Part shown: positions 26,418-36,320 of the stretch, one piece after another | Position numbering within the stretch: the first letter of the stretch is position 1 | Layout of the letters: each line of letters begins with the position of its first letter | Assembly: GCF_900119085.1 (NCBI RefSeq) | Contig: NZ_FPIQ01000011.1 | Span: 1 to 64,000, forward strand | DNA: 64,000 nucleotides | Origin: Nitrosovibrio sp. Nv17 | GTDB lineage: Bacteria > Pseudomonadota > Gammaproteobacteria > Burkholderiales > Nitrosomonadaceae | Direction of reading: 5' to 3' | Translations under genes and position numbers: made by a program | The notes under the pieces: generated by a model | Database searches by the model: none | What the model was told of the DNA's origin: nothing | What the model saw: only the letters and a program-made list of their open reading frames with translations

Positions 26418-29063
26418 ATGAAGCCTGCCCGAGCCGGCTCCTTGCGACGCCCTCTCGACGTCGAGGCGGGCAGGCAGGCCCTGATGGAGGGGCGGGAGTC
26501 GCTGCGCCAGCGCTACCGTCGCAGCGGAAACGGCGCAGCCCTGCTGCGCGACCACTGCCGGCTGGTGGACGGCATTCTGCGCCAGGCATGGCAGGACCTG
26601 TCCATGCCGGCATCCATCGCACTGCTGGCAGTAGGCGGCTATGGGCGCCGCCAGCTCTACCCCTGCTCCGATATCGATCTGCTGGTGCTGCTTCCCACCC
26701 GGCAGCGTGCCGACGCGGATGACGCACTCCGATCGCGCCTGGAGCACTGGGTCAGGATACTGTGGGACATGGGCCTGGACATCGGGCACGGCGTACGCAC
26801 ACTGGCCGAGTGCCGCGAAGACGCGGGGGGAGACATCACCGTGCAGACAAGTCTGCTGGAAGCACGTCAGCTCGCGGGGGCCCGGTCCCTGTACGCGGAA
26901 TTCACATCCCTCATGCAGGGGATGCTCGAACCGCGCGCATTCTTCATCGCCAAGCAACTGGAGCAGCAGCAGCGTCACGGCAGATATCACGATGCCACGC
27001 AGAATCTCGAACCCAACCTGAAGGAAGCGCCTGGGGGCCTGCGGGATCTGCAGAACATCCTGTGGATCGCGCGCGCGGCAAGGCTTGGCGCCTCCTGGCA
27101 GGAGCTCGCCAGGGGTGGCTTCGTCACGCAGCGAGAGGCACGCCTCGCCCGGCGGCACCAGTCGATCCTGCAGGACCTGCGGATCCGGCTGCACTACCTT
27201 GCGGGAAGGCGCGAGGACCGGCTGCTGTTCGACTACCAGGCCACGCTCGCCACCGAACTCGACATCGCCGATGCGCTGCCGCGCCGCGCCAGCGAACTGC
27301 TGATGCAGCGCTACTACCGTGCCGCCCGGATGGTGACACAGATCAACACCCTGCTGCTGCCGGCCTTGCGCACGCGCATCTTCCCCATCACGGACATTCC
27401 ACCAGTCATCCTCGATGCACGCTTCCAGCAGCGCGGCGAGTTGCTGGAGATCCGCGACGAAGGCGTATTCCGGCGGGATCCGGGTGCCATGCTGGAAAGC
27501 GTCCTGCTGCTGCAGCGGCACCCCCGGCTGCGGGCGCGCAGTCCGGCAATGCTGAGGGCGATGTGGCGCGCAGCCCCGCTCATCGACGCTTCATTCCGGC
27601 GCGATCCGCGCCATCGTGCCCTGTTCATGGATATCCTGCGCCAACCGCGCGGGCTGACACGCGAATTGCGGCTGTTGAACCGCTACGGCATCCTTGGCCG
27701 CTACATCCCGGCCTTCGGGCGCATCGTCGGCCAGATGCAGCACGACCTGTTCCACGTCTATACGGTGGACGAACATATTCTGATGGTGATCAGGAACCTG
27801 CGCCGCTTCATGGAGCCGGAATTCGCGCACGAGTTCCCGCTGTGCAGTCAGCTCATCGGCGAATTCGAGCGCCCCGAGGTGCTGTTCCTCGCCGGACTGT
27901 TTCACGACATCGCCAAGGGACGTAACGGCGACCATTCCCGGCTGGGCAGCGTCGACGCCGGGCGCTTCTGCAGCCGGCATGGCCTGTCGGCAGCGGATAC
28001 CGGGCTGGTGGCCTGGCTGGTGGAACATCATCTGGCCATGTCCATCACGGCCCAGAAGAAGGACATCTCGGATCCCGGAGTGATCGCGGATTTCGCTAGA
28101 CATGTCGACAGCAAGCGCCGCCTCGTGGCATTGTATCTGCTTACGGTCGCGGACATCCGAGGCACCAGCCCCAAGGTGTGGAACAGCTGGAAAGGCAAGT
28201 TGCTGGAGGATCTGCTATGGGCGACGCACCGGCACCTGAGCGGCGCACCCGATCATGAGTCCGACATGTCGGGCCACAAGGGCAGGGTACACGAACTGCT
28301 GGGTCGATGCGGCATTCCCGCCGACACACGCGAGCGCATCTGGTCCACCTTCGATCGCACCTACTGGTTGCTGCACGATGCCGAGGAAATCGTCTGGCAC
28401 ATGGCACACCTGAAACCCCATCTGATCCGGGCCGAGCCTGGAGCTATCGTGGTCAGGGCACGCATTGTCCCCAGGGACACGGGGATCGGGGTACTGGTCT
28501 ACGCTCCGGACCAGAAAGACCTGTTCGCCCGTATCTGCAGCTTTTTCGACAGCCAGGACTACAACATCGTCCAGGCGCGCATCCATACGACCCGCGACGG
28601 CCACGCGCTCGACAGCTTCCTGGTGCTGGATCCCTTCGATGCCATGGAACGCCAGCCCGACGCAACTCATGTTCTGGCATGCGAACTGGCGCTGCGTCTG
28701 GTACGGCAGTCGCCGCTCAAGCCTCCCCCGCAGGCACGCCTGAGCCGACACCTCAAGCATTTTCCGATCATGCCGGAGGTCGATATCGAGCCCGATGAAA
28801 ACGGCTCGTATCATATCCTGTCGATCGTGGCAGGAGATCAGCCGGGATTGCTGACGCGCATCGCCCTCGTCCTGGCCGACTGCGGCATCGATGTGCATGG
28901 CGCACGGATCAATACGCTGGGAGAGCGTGCCGAGGACGTGTTCCTGATCACCGGAGACGCGCTCCACGATACACCAGCCCTGCTGCGCCTCGAGACCGCG
29001 CTGCTGGCGGTACTGCAGACGCCCCAGGGCGCCACCCACACGAGCCTGCCCGTATCCCGCTGA
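26418..29063 (+). CDS. glnD: Bifunctional uridylyltransferase/uridylyl-removing enzyme GlnD
   Basis: GlnD senses glutamine and uridylylates or deuridylylates PII proteins, controlling nitrogen assimilation. From ATG 26418 it is 881 residues, the usual size. Domains in order are the nucleotidyltransferase ('VGGYGRRQLYPCSDIDLLVL'), a helical linker, the HD hydrolase ('LAGLFHDIAKGRNGDHSRLG') and two ACT domains ('VYAPDQKDLFARICSFF' and 'IVAGDQPGLLTRIALVLAD'). All key motifs are intact. In an ammonia oxidiser nitrogen control would have an unusual setting, since ammonia is both energy and nitrogen source. Confidence 0.97.
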   Translation: MKPARAGSLRRPLDVEAGRQALMEGRESLRQRYRRSGNGAALLRDHCRLVDGILRQAWQDLSMPASIALLAVGGYGRRQLYPCSDIDLLVLLPTRQRADADDALRSRLEHWVRILWDMGLDIGHGVRTLAECREDAGGDITVQTSLLEARQLAGARSLYAEFTSLMQGMLEPRAFFIAKQLEQQQRHGRYHDATQNLEPNLKEAPGGLRDLQNILWIARAARLGASWQELARGGFVTQREARLARRHQSILQDLRIRLHYLAGRREDRLLFDYQATLATELDIADALPRRASELLMQRYYRAARMVTQINTLLLPALRTRIFPITDIPPVILDARFQQRGELLEIRDEGVFRRDPGAMLESVLLLQRHPRLRARSPAMLRAMWRAAPLIDASFRRDPRHRALFMDILRQPRGLTRELRLLNRYGILGRYIPAFGRIVGQMQHDLFHVYTVDEHILMVIRNLRRFMEPEFAHEFPLCSQLIGEFERPEVLFLAGLFHDIAKGRNGDHSRLGSVDAGRFCSRHGLSAADTGLVAWLVEHHLAMSITAQKKDISDPGVIADFARHVDSKRRLVALYLLTVADIRGTSPKVWNSWKGKLLEDLLWATHRHLSGAPDHESDMSGHKGRVHELLGRCGIPADTRERIWSTFDRTYWLLHDAEEIVWHMAHLKPHLIRAEPGAIVVRARIVPRDTGIGVLVYAPDQKDLFARICSFFDSQDYNIVQARIHTTRDGHALDSFLVLDPFDAMERQPDATHVLACELALRLVRQSPLKPPPQARLSRHLKHFPIMPEVDIEPDENGSYHILSIVAGDQPGLLTRIALVLADCGIDVHGARINTLGERAEDVFLITGDALHDTPALLRLETALLAVLQTPQGATHTSLPVSR

Positions 29064-29125
29064 CCAGCACGGGGCTTTGCTTTACCCGGCGAAAGGCGGT
29101 CAGGCGTGCAGGCGCGGTACGCCCG

Positions 29126-31438
29126 TCATGCCGGCGAAGCCCCCGTTCCGGAATCGGAGGTACCGAGGCGGGCCCGAAGCGCACGCGCGGCATCCACCAT
29201 GCGCTCCAGCGCCGTGACCACCTCCGGCCAGTTGCGGGTCTTCAGGCCGCAGTCGGGATTGACCCACAACTGCCGGGGATCGATCACCTGGCAGGCCCTG
29301 TCGAGCAGTTCCAGCATCTCGCCGGTCTCGGGGATGCGCGGCGAGTGGATGTCGTATACGCCGGGCCCGATCTCGTTGGGATACTTGAACTGCCCGAATC
29401 CATCCAGCAGTTCCATGCGGGAGCGCGAGGTCTCGATGGTGATGACGTCGGCCTCCATGTCGGCGATCGCGGGAAGGATGTCGTTGAATTCGGAATAGCA
29501 CATGTGGGTATGTATCTGCGTATCGTCGCGCACACCGGAACTGGAGACGCGGAAGGCTCTCACCGCCCACTCCAGGTACGTGCTCCAGTCGGTTCTTTTA
29601 AGCGGCAGGCCCTCGCGGAACGCCGGCTCGTCGATCTGGATGATGCCAATACCGGCACGCTCGAGATCCACGACCTCGTCGCGTATGGCCAGCGCGAGTT
29701 GCAGCGCCGTGGCGGAGCGCGGCTGATCGTCGCGCACGAACGACCACATCAGCATGGTGATGGGTCCGGTCAGCATGCCCTTCACCGGCTTTTCGGTCAG
29801 GCTCTGCGCATATCGAATCCATTCCACCGTCATGGGTTCGGGACGATAGACGTCACCATACAGAATGGGGGGCTTGACGCAGCGGGAACCGTAACTCTGC
29901 ACCCAGCCGTTCTCGGTAAAGACATAACCATAGAGCTGCTCGCCGAAATACTCCACCATGTCATTGCGCTCGGCCTCTCCATGGACGAACACGTCCAGCC
30001 CGATCTCTTCCTGCTTGCCGATCGCCAGGCGAATCTCCGAGCGCATCGCTTCCAGATATTCCAGGTTCCCGATCTCGCCTTTCCTGAACGCGGCACGTGC
30101 CTGGCGAATCTCCGGCGTCTGCGGAAATGAGCCGATGGTGGTGGTGGGCAGGTCAGGCAGCCGGAAGCGCTGCTGCTGCTTCTCCCGCCGGATGGCAAAA
30201 GGGCTCGCGCGCCGGGCATCGTCCGGAGTGAGGCGCTGCAGGCGCGCCTGGGTGGCGGGATTGTGGATACGGGGAGACTCGCGACGCTCCCGCCTGGCCC
30301 CGTCGGCGGCGTCCAGCTCCGCCCGGATGGCATCCTCGCCCTGATTCAGGCCACGCCCGAGTATCGAGACTTCCCGCAGCTTCTGCACCGAGAAGGCAAG
30401 CCAGTCCCTGATCTCCGGCTCCAGGCGCGTCTCCAGGTCGAGGTCCACGGGACAATGCAGCAGCGAGCAGCTGGGCGCGACCCAGACCCGCCCGGCCAGC
30501 GACACCTGCGCGCGCACCAGCGTCGCCAGCACCTGCGAAAGATCGGCACGCCATACGTTGCGCCCGTCGATGACCCCCAGCGACAGCACCTTGTCGGCCG
30601 GATAGCCCTCCAGGAAGGCGTCTAGTTGATCTGGCGCCCTGCACAGGTCGATGTGCAGCCCTTCCACCGCGAGTTCCTTCAGGCGCCCGGCATGGGCACC
30701 GACGCCCTCGAAGTAGGTTGCAAGCAGCAGCTTCGGCCGGACGCTCCCCGTTTCGGAAAGCACGGCATAGGCCCGCTCCAGGCCCTCCAGCCAGTCGTCT
30801 TCCAGATCGAGCACCAGGCAGGGCTCGTCGATCTGTACCCATTCCACACCCAGGGCGGCGAGCCGGGCCAGGATGTCGCGGTAGACGGGCAGCACGGAAT
30901 CGAGCAGTCCTAGCCTGTCGAAACCGGGCTCGGTCTCCTTGCCGAGGTACAGGTAGGTCAGTGGGCCGATAAGCACCACCTTCGGCACGATACCCAGCGC
31001 CCTGGCTTCCGCCACCTCTTCGAAAAGCTGCTGGGATGCGATGCGGAACCGGGTATTCGCATCGAACTCGGGGACGATGTAGTGGTAGTTGGTGTCGAAC
31101 CACTTGGTCATCTCCATCGCCGGCTGGGCGGCGGTGCCGCGCGCCATGGCGAAGTACAGGCCCAGTCCGACCTCCTCCCCTCCTGCGCCGTAGCGCGCCG
31201 GCACGGCACCCAGCAGCGCCGTCATGTTCAGCATCTGGTCATAGAAGGCAAAATCGCCGACGGGAATCAGGTCGATTCCAGCTTCGCGCTGCACGCTCCA
31301 GTGGCGCTGGCGCAACGTGGCCGCCCTGTCCTTCAGTTCCTGCTCGTCGATATCACCGCGCCAGTGCGCTTCAAGCGCCTGTTTCAACTCGCGGCGTGCG
31401 CCGATGCGGGGAAAACCCAGATTATGTGTCAATGCCAT
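29126..31438 (-). CDS. metE: Cobalamin-independent methionine synthase MetE
   Basis: MetE transfers the methyl group of 5-methyltetrahydropteroyltriglutamate to homocysteine. From ATG 31438 (preceded by CGAGGAGC) it has 770 residues, the normal size, starting '[19 protein letters not shown]'. Zinc ligands are visible in '[10 protein letters not shown]' (His, Cys) and '[12 protein letters not shown]' (Cys), and the substrate Asp/Glu region is '[14 protein letters not shown]'. It is divergent from metR, with a MetR-type operator between them. Confidence 0.97.
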   Translation of the reverse strand: MALTHNLGFPRIGARRELKQALEAHWRGDIDEQELKDRAATLRQRHWSVQREAGIDLIPVGDFAFYDQMLNMTALLGAVPARYGAGGEEVGLGLYFAMARGTAAQPAMEMTKWFDTNYHYIVPEFDANTRFRIASQQLFEEVAEARALGIVPKVVLIGPLTYLYLGKETEPGFDRLGLLDSVLPVYRDILARLAALGVEWVQIDEPCLVLDLEDDWLEGLERAYAVLSETGSVRPKLLLATYFEGVGAHAGRLKELAVEGLHIDLCRAPDQLDAFLEGYPADKVLSLGVIDGRNVWRADLSQVLATLVRAQVSLAGRVWVAPSCSLLHCPVDLDLETRLEPEIRDWLAFSVQKLREVSILGRGLNQGEDAIRAELDAADGARRERRESPRIHNPATQARLQRLTPDDARRASPFAIRREKQQQRFRLPDLPTTTIGSFPQTPEIRQARAAFRKGEIGNLEYLEAMRSEIRLAIGKQEEIGLDVFVHGEAERNDMVEYFGEQLYGYVFTENGWVQSYGSRCVKPPILYGDVYRPEPMTVEWIRYAQSLTEKPVKGMLTGPITMLMWSFVRDDQPRSATALQLALAIRDEVVDLERAGIGIIQIDEPAFREGLPLKRTDWSTYLEWAVRAFRVSSSGVRDDTQIHTHMCYSEFNDILPAIADMEADVITIETSRSRMELLDGFGQFKYPNEIGPGVYDIHSPRIPETGEMLELLDRACQVIDPRQLWVNPDCGLKTRNWPEVVTALERMVDAARALRARLGTSDSGTGASPA

Positions 31439-31561
31439 GATTGCTCCTCGTTTCCATGCGGGTGCGGCGTTGTGGAAAGCGGCCCAGCGGTCGTCGGGTT
31501 GCCGCCGGCGCACATTGTGTGGCAGACTAGACTATGAATCAAGTGAAACGTTCTGAAAAAA

Positions 31562-31580
31562 CTATGAATATCATTCATAG
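31562..31580. promoter_or_regulatory. MetR-binding site in the metE-metR intergenic region
   Basis: CTATGAATATCATTCATAG is an 8-3-8 inverted repeat containing TGAA-N5-TTCA, the MetR consensus form, two bases before the metR start. Further TGAA half-sites occur at about 31534-31556. The layout suggests metR autoregulation and metE activation by MetR with homocysteine. Confidence 0.75.
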
Positions 31581-31582
31581 CC

Positions 31583-32497
31583 ATGCTTGAGCTGCGCCAC
31601 CTGCGCACGATCTCGGCCTTGCACGAAACCGGCAGCGTATCGCGCGCCGCCAGGCGCGTGCACCTGACCCAATCCGCTCTGTCGCACCAAATCAGGGTAC
31701 TGCAGGCGTACTACGGCCTGCCCATGATCCAGCGCCGGGGCCAGTCCATCGAGTTGACGGATGCGGGCAGGCAGCTGGCGGCGCTGGCCGGAAAGGTACT
31801 GGAAGAAATCCAGGAAACCGAGCGGGATATCGCCCGCCTCTCGCAGCAGGCATGCGGAAGCCTGCGCATCGTGCTGGAGTGCCATACCTGTTTCGACTGG
31901 CTGATGCCGCTCATGGACGCCTTTCGGCGGAACTGGCCGGAGGTGGAATTGGATCTGGTGTCCGGGTTCCATGCCGACCCCCTCAAGCTGCTGGAGGATG
32001 GCTCCGCGGATGTGGTGATCGGCTCGGAACACGGGAGCAGGCGCGATATCGTGCATCACCCGCTGTTCCGTTTCGAAATCCTGGCGGTATTGGCGCCCGA
32101 GCATCCCCTGGGCGCGAAACGCAGCCTGCATGCCGCAGACTTCGCCGACACGACCCTGATCACCTATCCGGTGCCGGAAGATCGCATCGACCTGATCTCG
32201 AAGGTGCTGAAACCCGCAGGAATCCGGCTGCCACGACGCACGGCGGAACTGACGGTTGCAATTCTGCAGCTGGTGGCAAGCCGTCGCGGCATCGCCGCAC
32301 TGCCCAGCTGGGGCCTCAAGAACTACGTGGAGCACGACTACGTGATTGCGCGGCGTATCGGCACAAGCGGACTGTGGAGCGACCTGTACGCGTCGACTCC
32401 GAGCAAGACGTCGACCTGTCCCTACATGCGCGACTTTCTCAGTACCGCGCGAAGTACCTGCTTTGCCACGCTGGAGGGCATCGTCCCGTTGAAATGA
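31583..32497 (+). CDS. metR: LysR-type regulator MetR
   Basis: MetR activates metE and related genes with homocysteine as coeffector. The 304-residue LysR-type protein has the N-terminal winged HTH ('SVSRAARRVHLTQSALSHQIRVLQ') and a periplasmic-binding-like effector domain with 'LECHTCFDWLMPLMDAFR', characteristic of MetR. It is divergent from metE, and an operator abuts its start codon. The ATG at 31583 fits the conserved N-terminus 'MLELRHLRTISALHE'. Confidence 0.94.
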   Translation: MLELRHLRTISALHETGSVSRAARRVHLTQSALSHQIRVLQAYYGLPMIQRRGQSIELTDAGRQLAALAGKVLEEIQETERDIARLSQQACGSLRIVLECHTCFDWLMPLMDAFRRNWPEVELDLVSGFHADPLKLLEDGSADVVIGSEHGSRRDIVHHPLFRFEILAVLAPEHPLGAKRSLHAADFADTTLITYPVPEDRIDLISKVLKPAGIRLPRRTAELTVAILQLVASRRGIAALPSWGLKNYVEHDYVIARRIGTSGLWSDLYASTPSKTSTCPYMRDFLSTARSTCFATLEGIVPLK

Positions 32498-32502
32498 GGC
32501 GA

Positions 32503-32531
32503 CGCCCCGGCACGGCCAGGGTGACGGGGCG
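32503..32531. terminator. Hairpin between convergent metR and CADD-like gene
   Basis: CGCCCCG (32503-32509) pairs with CGGGGCG (32525-32531) across 15 bases, in the 88-base convergent interval. It could serve both directions; there is no T-tract. Confidence 0.4.
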
Positions 32532-32585
32532 ACAGGTGCTGCCGGGCCGGGCCCGGGAAGCGAAAAGGCCTCCCCGGCGCGCACC

Positions 32586-33332
32586 TCAGTGCAGGGTGAC
32601 GGGTACGTCTTCCTCGCAGGCCAGTTCTGCGCAATGGGTCTCGTAGATGCCATCCAGAAACCCCCACAGCGCGGCACATGCGCGCTCGGTCGCCGAGAGC
32701 ACCTGTGCCTCTTTCTCGGGTGTATCCACGAATCGCTCGATCAGCGCCCACTCTGCCGCGGAGTGGTGCACGTCCGCCTCCTGGTGCACCGTGAAAAATT
32801 CGTAGCCGGCGGGATCGTCCATTCCATAGAATCGTGACAATCCTTCTATCTTCACCGCAGCAATCGACGGCACCTGGGATTCGAAGGCGTACATCGCCGC
32901 CAGGCCAGCGTAGAACGGCTCGTTCAGGCAGATGTCACGATACGTCGACACCAGCCGCGCCGTTCCCGGGAGCACCGCAGCCTCCGCCAGGCTTCGGTCG
33001 CTCGATCCCAGGGACAATGCAAACGTCCGCCACAGCGCGGGATGATTCTTCTCGCCGTGCTCCTCGCTGATCAGGTTCTTGAGAACCTCCTGCCGCACGC
33101 TGATGTCCCCGCTGCGCGCTGCGCTGTGGTGGTGCGGCGTGTTGTAGTGCACCGCGCTCAGATAGGTCGGTTCCGCCAGGACATTATGGAAATATTGCTC
33201 CGCATAATGGCGCAGATGATCCCGGGTCAGCCTCCCCTCCGTCCATGCCACGTAAAAAGGATGCTTCAGAAGATGGCGGGCAGAGATGATGGCGTCTATC
33301 CTTTGCTTGAGCGATGTATCGTTGGTTGTCAT
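32586..33332 (-). CDS. CADD-family p-aminobenzoate synthase (self-sacrificing, TenA/PqqC fold)
   Basis: This 248-residue heme-oxygenase-like diiron protein resembles Chlamydia CADD and its Nitrosomonas europaea homologue, which supply p-aminobenzoate for folate without PabA/B/C. The tyrosine that CADD uses as its own substrate is Tyr27 ('HPFYVAW'), and the lysine equivalent to CADD Lys152 is Lys161 ('AAVKIEGL'). Metal ligands align as Glu90, His97, Glu151, His183, Asp187 and His190, with a nine-residue insertion (Thr65-Gly75 region) relative to CADD. Alignment is from memory. It stands alone as a single gene on the minus strand, with the divergent YqaA-type gene upstream. It is unlikely to be TenA or PqqC because those lack the paired catalytic Tyr/Lys. 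Confidence 0.88.
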   Translation of the reverse strand: MTTNDTSLKQRIDAIISARHLLKHPFYVAWTEGRLTRDHLRHYAEQYFHNVLAEPTYLSAVHYNTPHHHSAARSGDISVRQEVLKNLISEEHGEKNHPALWRTFALSLGSSDRSLAEAAVLPGTARLVSTYRDICLNEPFYAGLAAMYAFESQVPSIAAVKIEGLSRFYGMDDPAGYEFFTVHQEADVHHSAAEWALIERFVDTPEKEAQVLSATERACAALWGFLDGIYETHCAELACEEDVPVTLH

Positions 33333-33492
33333 GGTCTCCTCTCTCGGACAGGGATGGGTAATCAGGCATCATATCATCGCGAAATGATGCCGCCAAGTCA
33401 AATTCCTGCAGGTGCGCCCGCAGCGGGAGTATCTGGGGAAACCGCAGGATTAGAAGCTAAACTTGTGCTTTTTCCATTCCCCGATCACGCGC

Positions 33493-33915
33493 ATGGATGA
33501 GCGATTCAGCCTGATGGCACTGTTCATCAGCAGTTTTCTCGCCGCCACGCTGCTGCCGGGCGGTTCGGAAGCGGTACTGCTGGGAGTGCTGCACGCCTAT
33601 CCGGAACTGCACTGGCCCGCCCTGGGAATCGCATCGGTGGGCAATACCCTGGGCGGCATGAGTTCATACGTGATCGGGCGTCTGCTGCCCGATGAACAGG
33701 CGCTGCTCAAAAAATCCGGGGGCAGACCGCGGGGTCTGGATTGGGTGCGCCGCCATGGCAGCCCGATACTCCTGCTGTCGTGGGCGCCGCTCGTGGGCGA
33801 TCTGCTGTGTATCGCCGCGGGGTGGCTGCGAATCCACTGGATGAAGGCCGCAGTGTTCATGGCCGCCGGAAAACTCGCACGCTACTGGGCGATCGCGGCC
33901 GTCGCCAGCCCATGA
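33493..33915 (+). CDS. YqaA/DedA-type small membrane protein
   Basis: The 140-residue protein has several hydrophobic helices and the SNARE-associated (DedA-like) features 'ATLLPGGSEAVLLG', 'SVGNTLGGMSSYVIGRLLP' and 'WAPLVGDLLCIAAGWLRI'. These match the YqaA subfamily of putative lipid or small-molecule transporters. An ATG at 33493 is preferred; a TTG ten codons earlier adds nothing recognisable. It is convergent with grxD, 16 bases away. Confidence 0.85.
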   Translation: MDERFSLMALFISSFLAATLLPGGSEAVLLGVLHAYPELHWPALGIASVGNTLGGMSSYVIGRLLPDEQALLKKSGGRPRGLDWVRRHGSPILLLSWAPLVGDLLCIAAGWLRIHWMKAAVFMAAGKLARYWAIAAVASP

Positions 33916-33931
33916 CGGTCCGCTCCCGCCG

Positions 33932-34240
33932 CTATTCCTGCAACAGCTTCTGCAGTTCGCCGCTCTGATAGAGCTCGGTCAGAATATCGGCACCACCGAT
34001 GAACTCACCGTTGATGTAGAGTTGGGGAATGGTCGGCCAGCTCGAGTACTCCTTGATGCCCTGCCGTATTTCGGGCTCGGCGAGCACATCCACCGCTAAC
34101 AGATCATTCACCCCGCATGCGCTGAGCACCTTGACCGCGTGAGCGGAGAAGCCGCATTGCGGGGCCTGAGGCGTCCCCTTCATGTACAGCACGATGGGAT
34201 GGGTGGTCACTTGCTGCCTGATGGTTTCCTGTGTATTCAT
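33932..34240 (-). CDS. grxD: Monothiol glutaredoxin Grx4-type
   Basis: This 102-residue CGFS glutaredoxin carries or transfers [2Fe-2S] clusters. The active site is 'PQCGFSAHAVKVLSACGV', and the glutathione-binding parts are 'YMKGTP', 'WPTIPQLYINGEFIGGADIL'. It is last in the hemA-prfA-prmC-grxD run, separated from prmC by 126 bases, so it may have its own promoter. Confidence 0.95.
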   Translation of the reverse strand: MNTQETIRQQVTTHPIVLYMKGTPQAPQCGFSAHAVKVLSACGVNDLLAVDVLAEPEIRQGIKEYSSWPTIPQLYINGEFIGGADILTELYQSGELQKLLQE

Positions 34241-34366
34241 GTCTGCTCCTTGTCCGGTTGGTCGATCTGAGATCGGATGGATGAGAGGATGTTTTTCAAA
34301 AACGGCCTCACTCCAATCGATCTCTCATGCGGTGTACCTATTCCGAGACACCATTCTAGCAGCTTC

Positions 34367-35230
34367 TCAGGCAAACCTTCCAAGCCGCCCACCGCTGACC
34401 CGCGGGATGCCGGCCAGGTCCGGCCAGGAGCATACGTCGCCAAAACTTGCGCCATGCAGCAGTTCCCTGCAGGCTCCTGCCTGGTCGTAGCCGTGCTCCA
34501 GCAACAGCGTTCCGCCTTCCACCAAATGGCGGGCCGAGAGCCGGGAGATCCGGCGCAGACAGCCCAGGCCATCCGCACCGGCGCCCTGGGTGAGCGCCGC
34601 GCGCGGCTCGAAACGCAGATCGCCCCGGGCCAGATGGGGGTCGCCGTCGGCAACGTATGGAGGGTTGGAAACGATGAGATGGAAGCTCTCTCCCGCCACT
34701 CCCTCGAACCAGTCGCCCTGGAGAATGCGCACGTTGGCGACGGCAAGCCGGGCAGCATTCAGTCTGGCAACGACCAGGGCGTCGCTCGAAATATCTACCG
34801 CCGTCACCTCGGCGAGCGGGCGATGCCTGGCCAGGGTAAGTGCGATCGCGCCGCTGCCTGATCCCAGGTCGAGCACCTTGCAGGCACGCCCGGGGGGAAT
34901 CCGTTCCAGGGCAAGATCCACGAGCAACTCGGTTTCGGGTCGTGGAATGAGCACCGCAGGCGTGACCTGGAAGCGCAGGCCATAGAACTCACGCTCCCCC
35001 ACCAGGTAGGCCACCGGCTCGCCTCGGGCACGGCGCCGAACCAGCCGGCGCAGCCGCTGCGCCTGGCTTGCGGTCAGCTCATGCTCGGGATGGGCCGCAA
35101 GCCAGGCCGGTGCAACCCCCAGCACATTTTGCAGCAGCAGACGCGCATCGATCCCTTCGATGTCCCTGCAGGCCGCACGCAGCGCCTCCCCCAGTGTGAG
35201 GGATGCCACGGACGGGCGATCCTCGGGCAC
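34367..35230 (-). CDS. prmC: Release factor glutamine methyltransferase PrmC (HemK)
   Basis: PrmC methylates the GGQ glutamine of release factors. The 287-residue protein has a helical N-terminal domain and the Rossmann methyltransferase domain, with 'VLDLGSGSGAIALTLA' for AdoMet, 'VTAVDISSDAL', and the substrate motif 'IVSNPPYVADGDPHL'. It follows its substrate gene prfA by 13 bases, the standard arrangement. Confidence 0.96.
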   Translation of the reverse strand: MPEDRPSVASLTLGEALRAACRDIEGIDARLLLQNVLGVAPAWLAAHPEHELTASQAQRLRRLVRRRARGEPVAYLVGEREFYGLRFQVTPAVLIPRPETELLVDLALERIPPGRACKVLDLGSGSGAIALTLARHRPLAEVTAVDISSDALVVARLNAARLAVANVRILQGDWFEGVAGESFHLIVSNPPYVADGDPHLARGDLRFEPRAALTQGAGADGLGCLRRISRLSARHLVEGGTLLLEHGYDQAGACRELLHGASFGDVCSWPDLAGIPRVSGGRLGRFA

Positions 35231-35243
35231 GCAGTACCGGCCT

Positions 35244-36320
35244 CTACTCGCCCAGGGCCGCGAGCTGCTCCGCCTGATGCTCCGCCATCAGCGCGGCGCA
35301 CAACTCGTTCAGATCGCCGTCCATGATCTGCTCGATCTTGTAGAGCGTCAGGTTGATGCGGTGATCGGTGACGCGGCCCTGAGGAAAGTTGTAGGTGCGG
35401 ATGCGTTCCGCGCGGTCGCCGCTCCCGATCAGCGACTTGCGGGTAGCGGCCTGCTTGTTCCGCTGTTCCTGCATCTGCTTGTCGCGTATGCGCGCGGCCA
35501 GGACGCTCATCGCCTGTGCCTTGTTCTTGTGCTGCGAGCGTCCATCCTGGCATTCGACCACGATACCGGTGGGCAGATGGATCACGCGCACTGCCGAGTC
35601 GGTTTTGTTGATGTGCTGCCCGCCCGCTCCCGAAGCCCGGAAGGTGTCGATCCTGAGTTCCGTCGGATTGAGAACCACATCCATGACCTCATCCGCCTCG
35701 GGCATGATTGCCACCGTGCACGCCGAGGTATGGATGCGGCCCTGCGTCTCGGTGACGGGTACCCGCTGCACACGATGACCGCCGGATTCGAACTTGAGCC
35801 GGGAATAGGCACCCTGCCCGATGACCTTGGCGATGATCTCCTTGTAGCCGCCCGCCTCGGAGGGGCTCTGTGAAATGATCTCGACCTGCCAGTGCTGCAG
35901 TTCGGCAAAGCGTGCGTACATGCGGAACAGGTCGCCCGCGAACAGCGCGGATTCGTCCCCGCCGGTGCCGGCACGAATCTCCAGAAAGATGTTGCGCTCA
36001 TCGTTGGGATCTCGTGGCAGCAGGAGCTTCTGGAGTTCCGCCCCGATCTGGCCCAGCCGTTCCTTGCCTTCGCGGATCTCCGCATCGGCAAACTCGCGCA
36101 TTTCCGCATCGCCCCCCATCTCCTGTGCCGTGCGGATGTCGCGCTCGCTCTGCAGGTAGGCGCCATAGAGCTCGACCACCGGCGCGATCTCCGAGCGTTC
36201 GCGCGCGAGCCTGCGATAGCTGTCGAGGTCGGCAGTCACGGTCTCGCTGCTCAGGAGACGATTCAGTTCTTCCAGGCGCACGCTCAGATGCGTGAGCTTG
36301 GCGGCGATGCTCTTGTTCAT
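35244..36320 (-). CDS. prfA: Peptide chain release factor 1
   Basis: RF1 terminates translation at UAA and UAG. The protein has 358 residues. The GGQ motif is in '[17 protein letters not shown]', and the codon-recognition region follows '[20 protein letters not shown]'. The ATG overlaps the hemA stop by four bases, as in many proteobacteria, and prmC lies downstream. Confidence 0.97.
   Translation of the reverse strand: MNKSIAAKLTHLSVRLEELNRLLSSETVTADLDSYRRLARERSEIAPVVELYGAYLQSERDIRTAQEMGGDAEMREFADAEIREGKERLGQIGAELQKLLLPRDPNDERNIFLEIRAGTGGDESALFAGDLFRMYARFAELQHWQVEIISQSPSEAGGYKEIIAKVIGQGAYSRLKFESGGHRVQRVPVTETQGRIHTSACTVAIMPEADEVMDVVLNPTELRIDTFRASGAGGQHINKTDSAVRVIHLPTGIVVECQDGRSQHKNKAQAMSVLAARIRDKQMQEQRNKQAATRKSLIGSGDRAERIRTYNFPQGRVTDHRINLTLYKIEQIMDGDLNELCAALMAEHQAEQLAALGE

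Noticed and set aside
32586-33332. TenA thiaminase or PqqC
   Set aside because: The Tyr27, Lys161 and metal-ligand pattern matches CADD, there are no thi or pqq genes adjacent, and thiD/thiE are 10 kb away.
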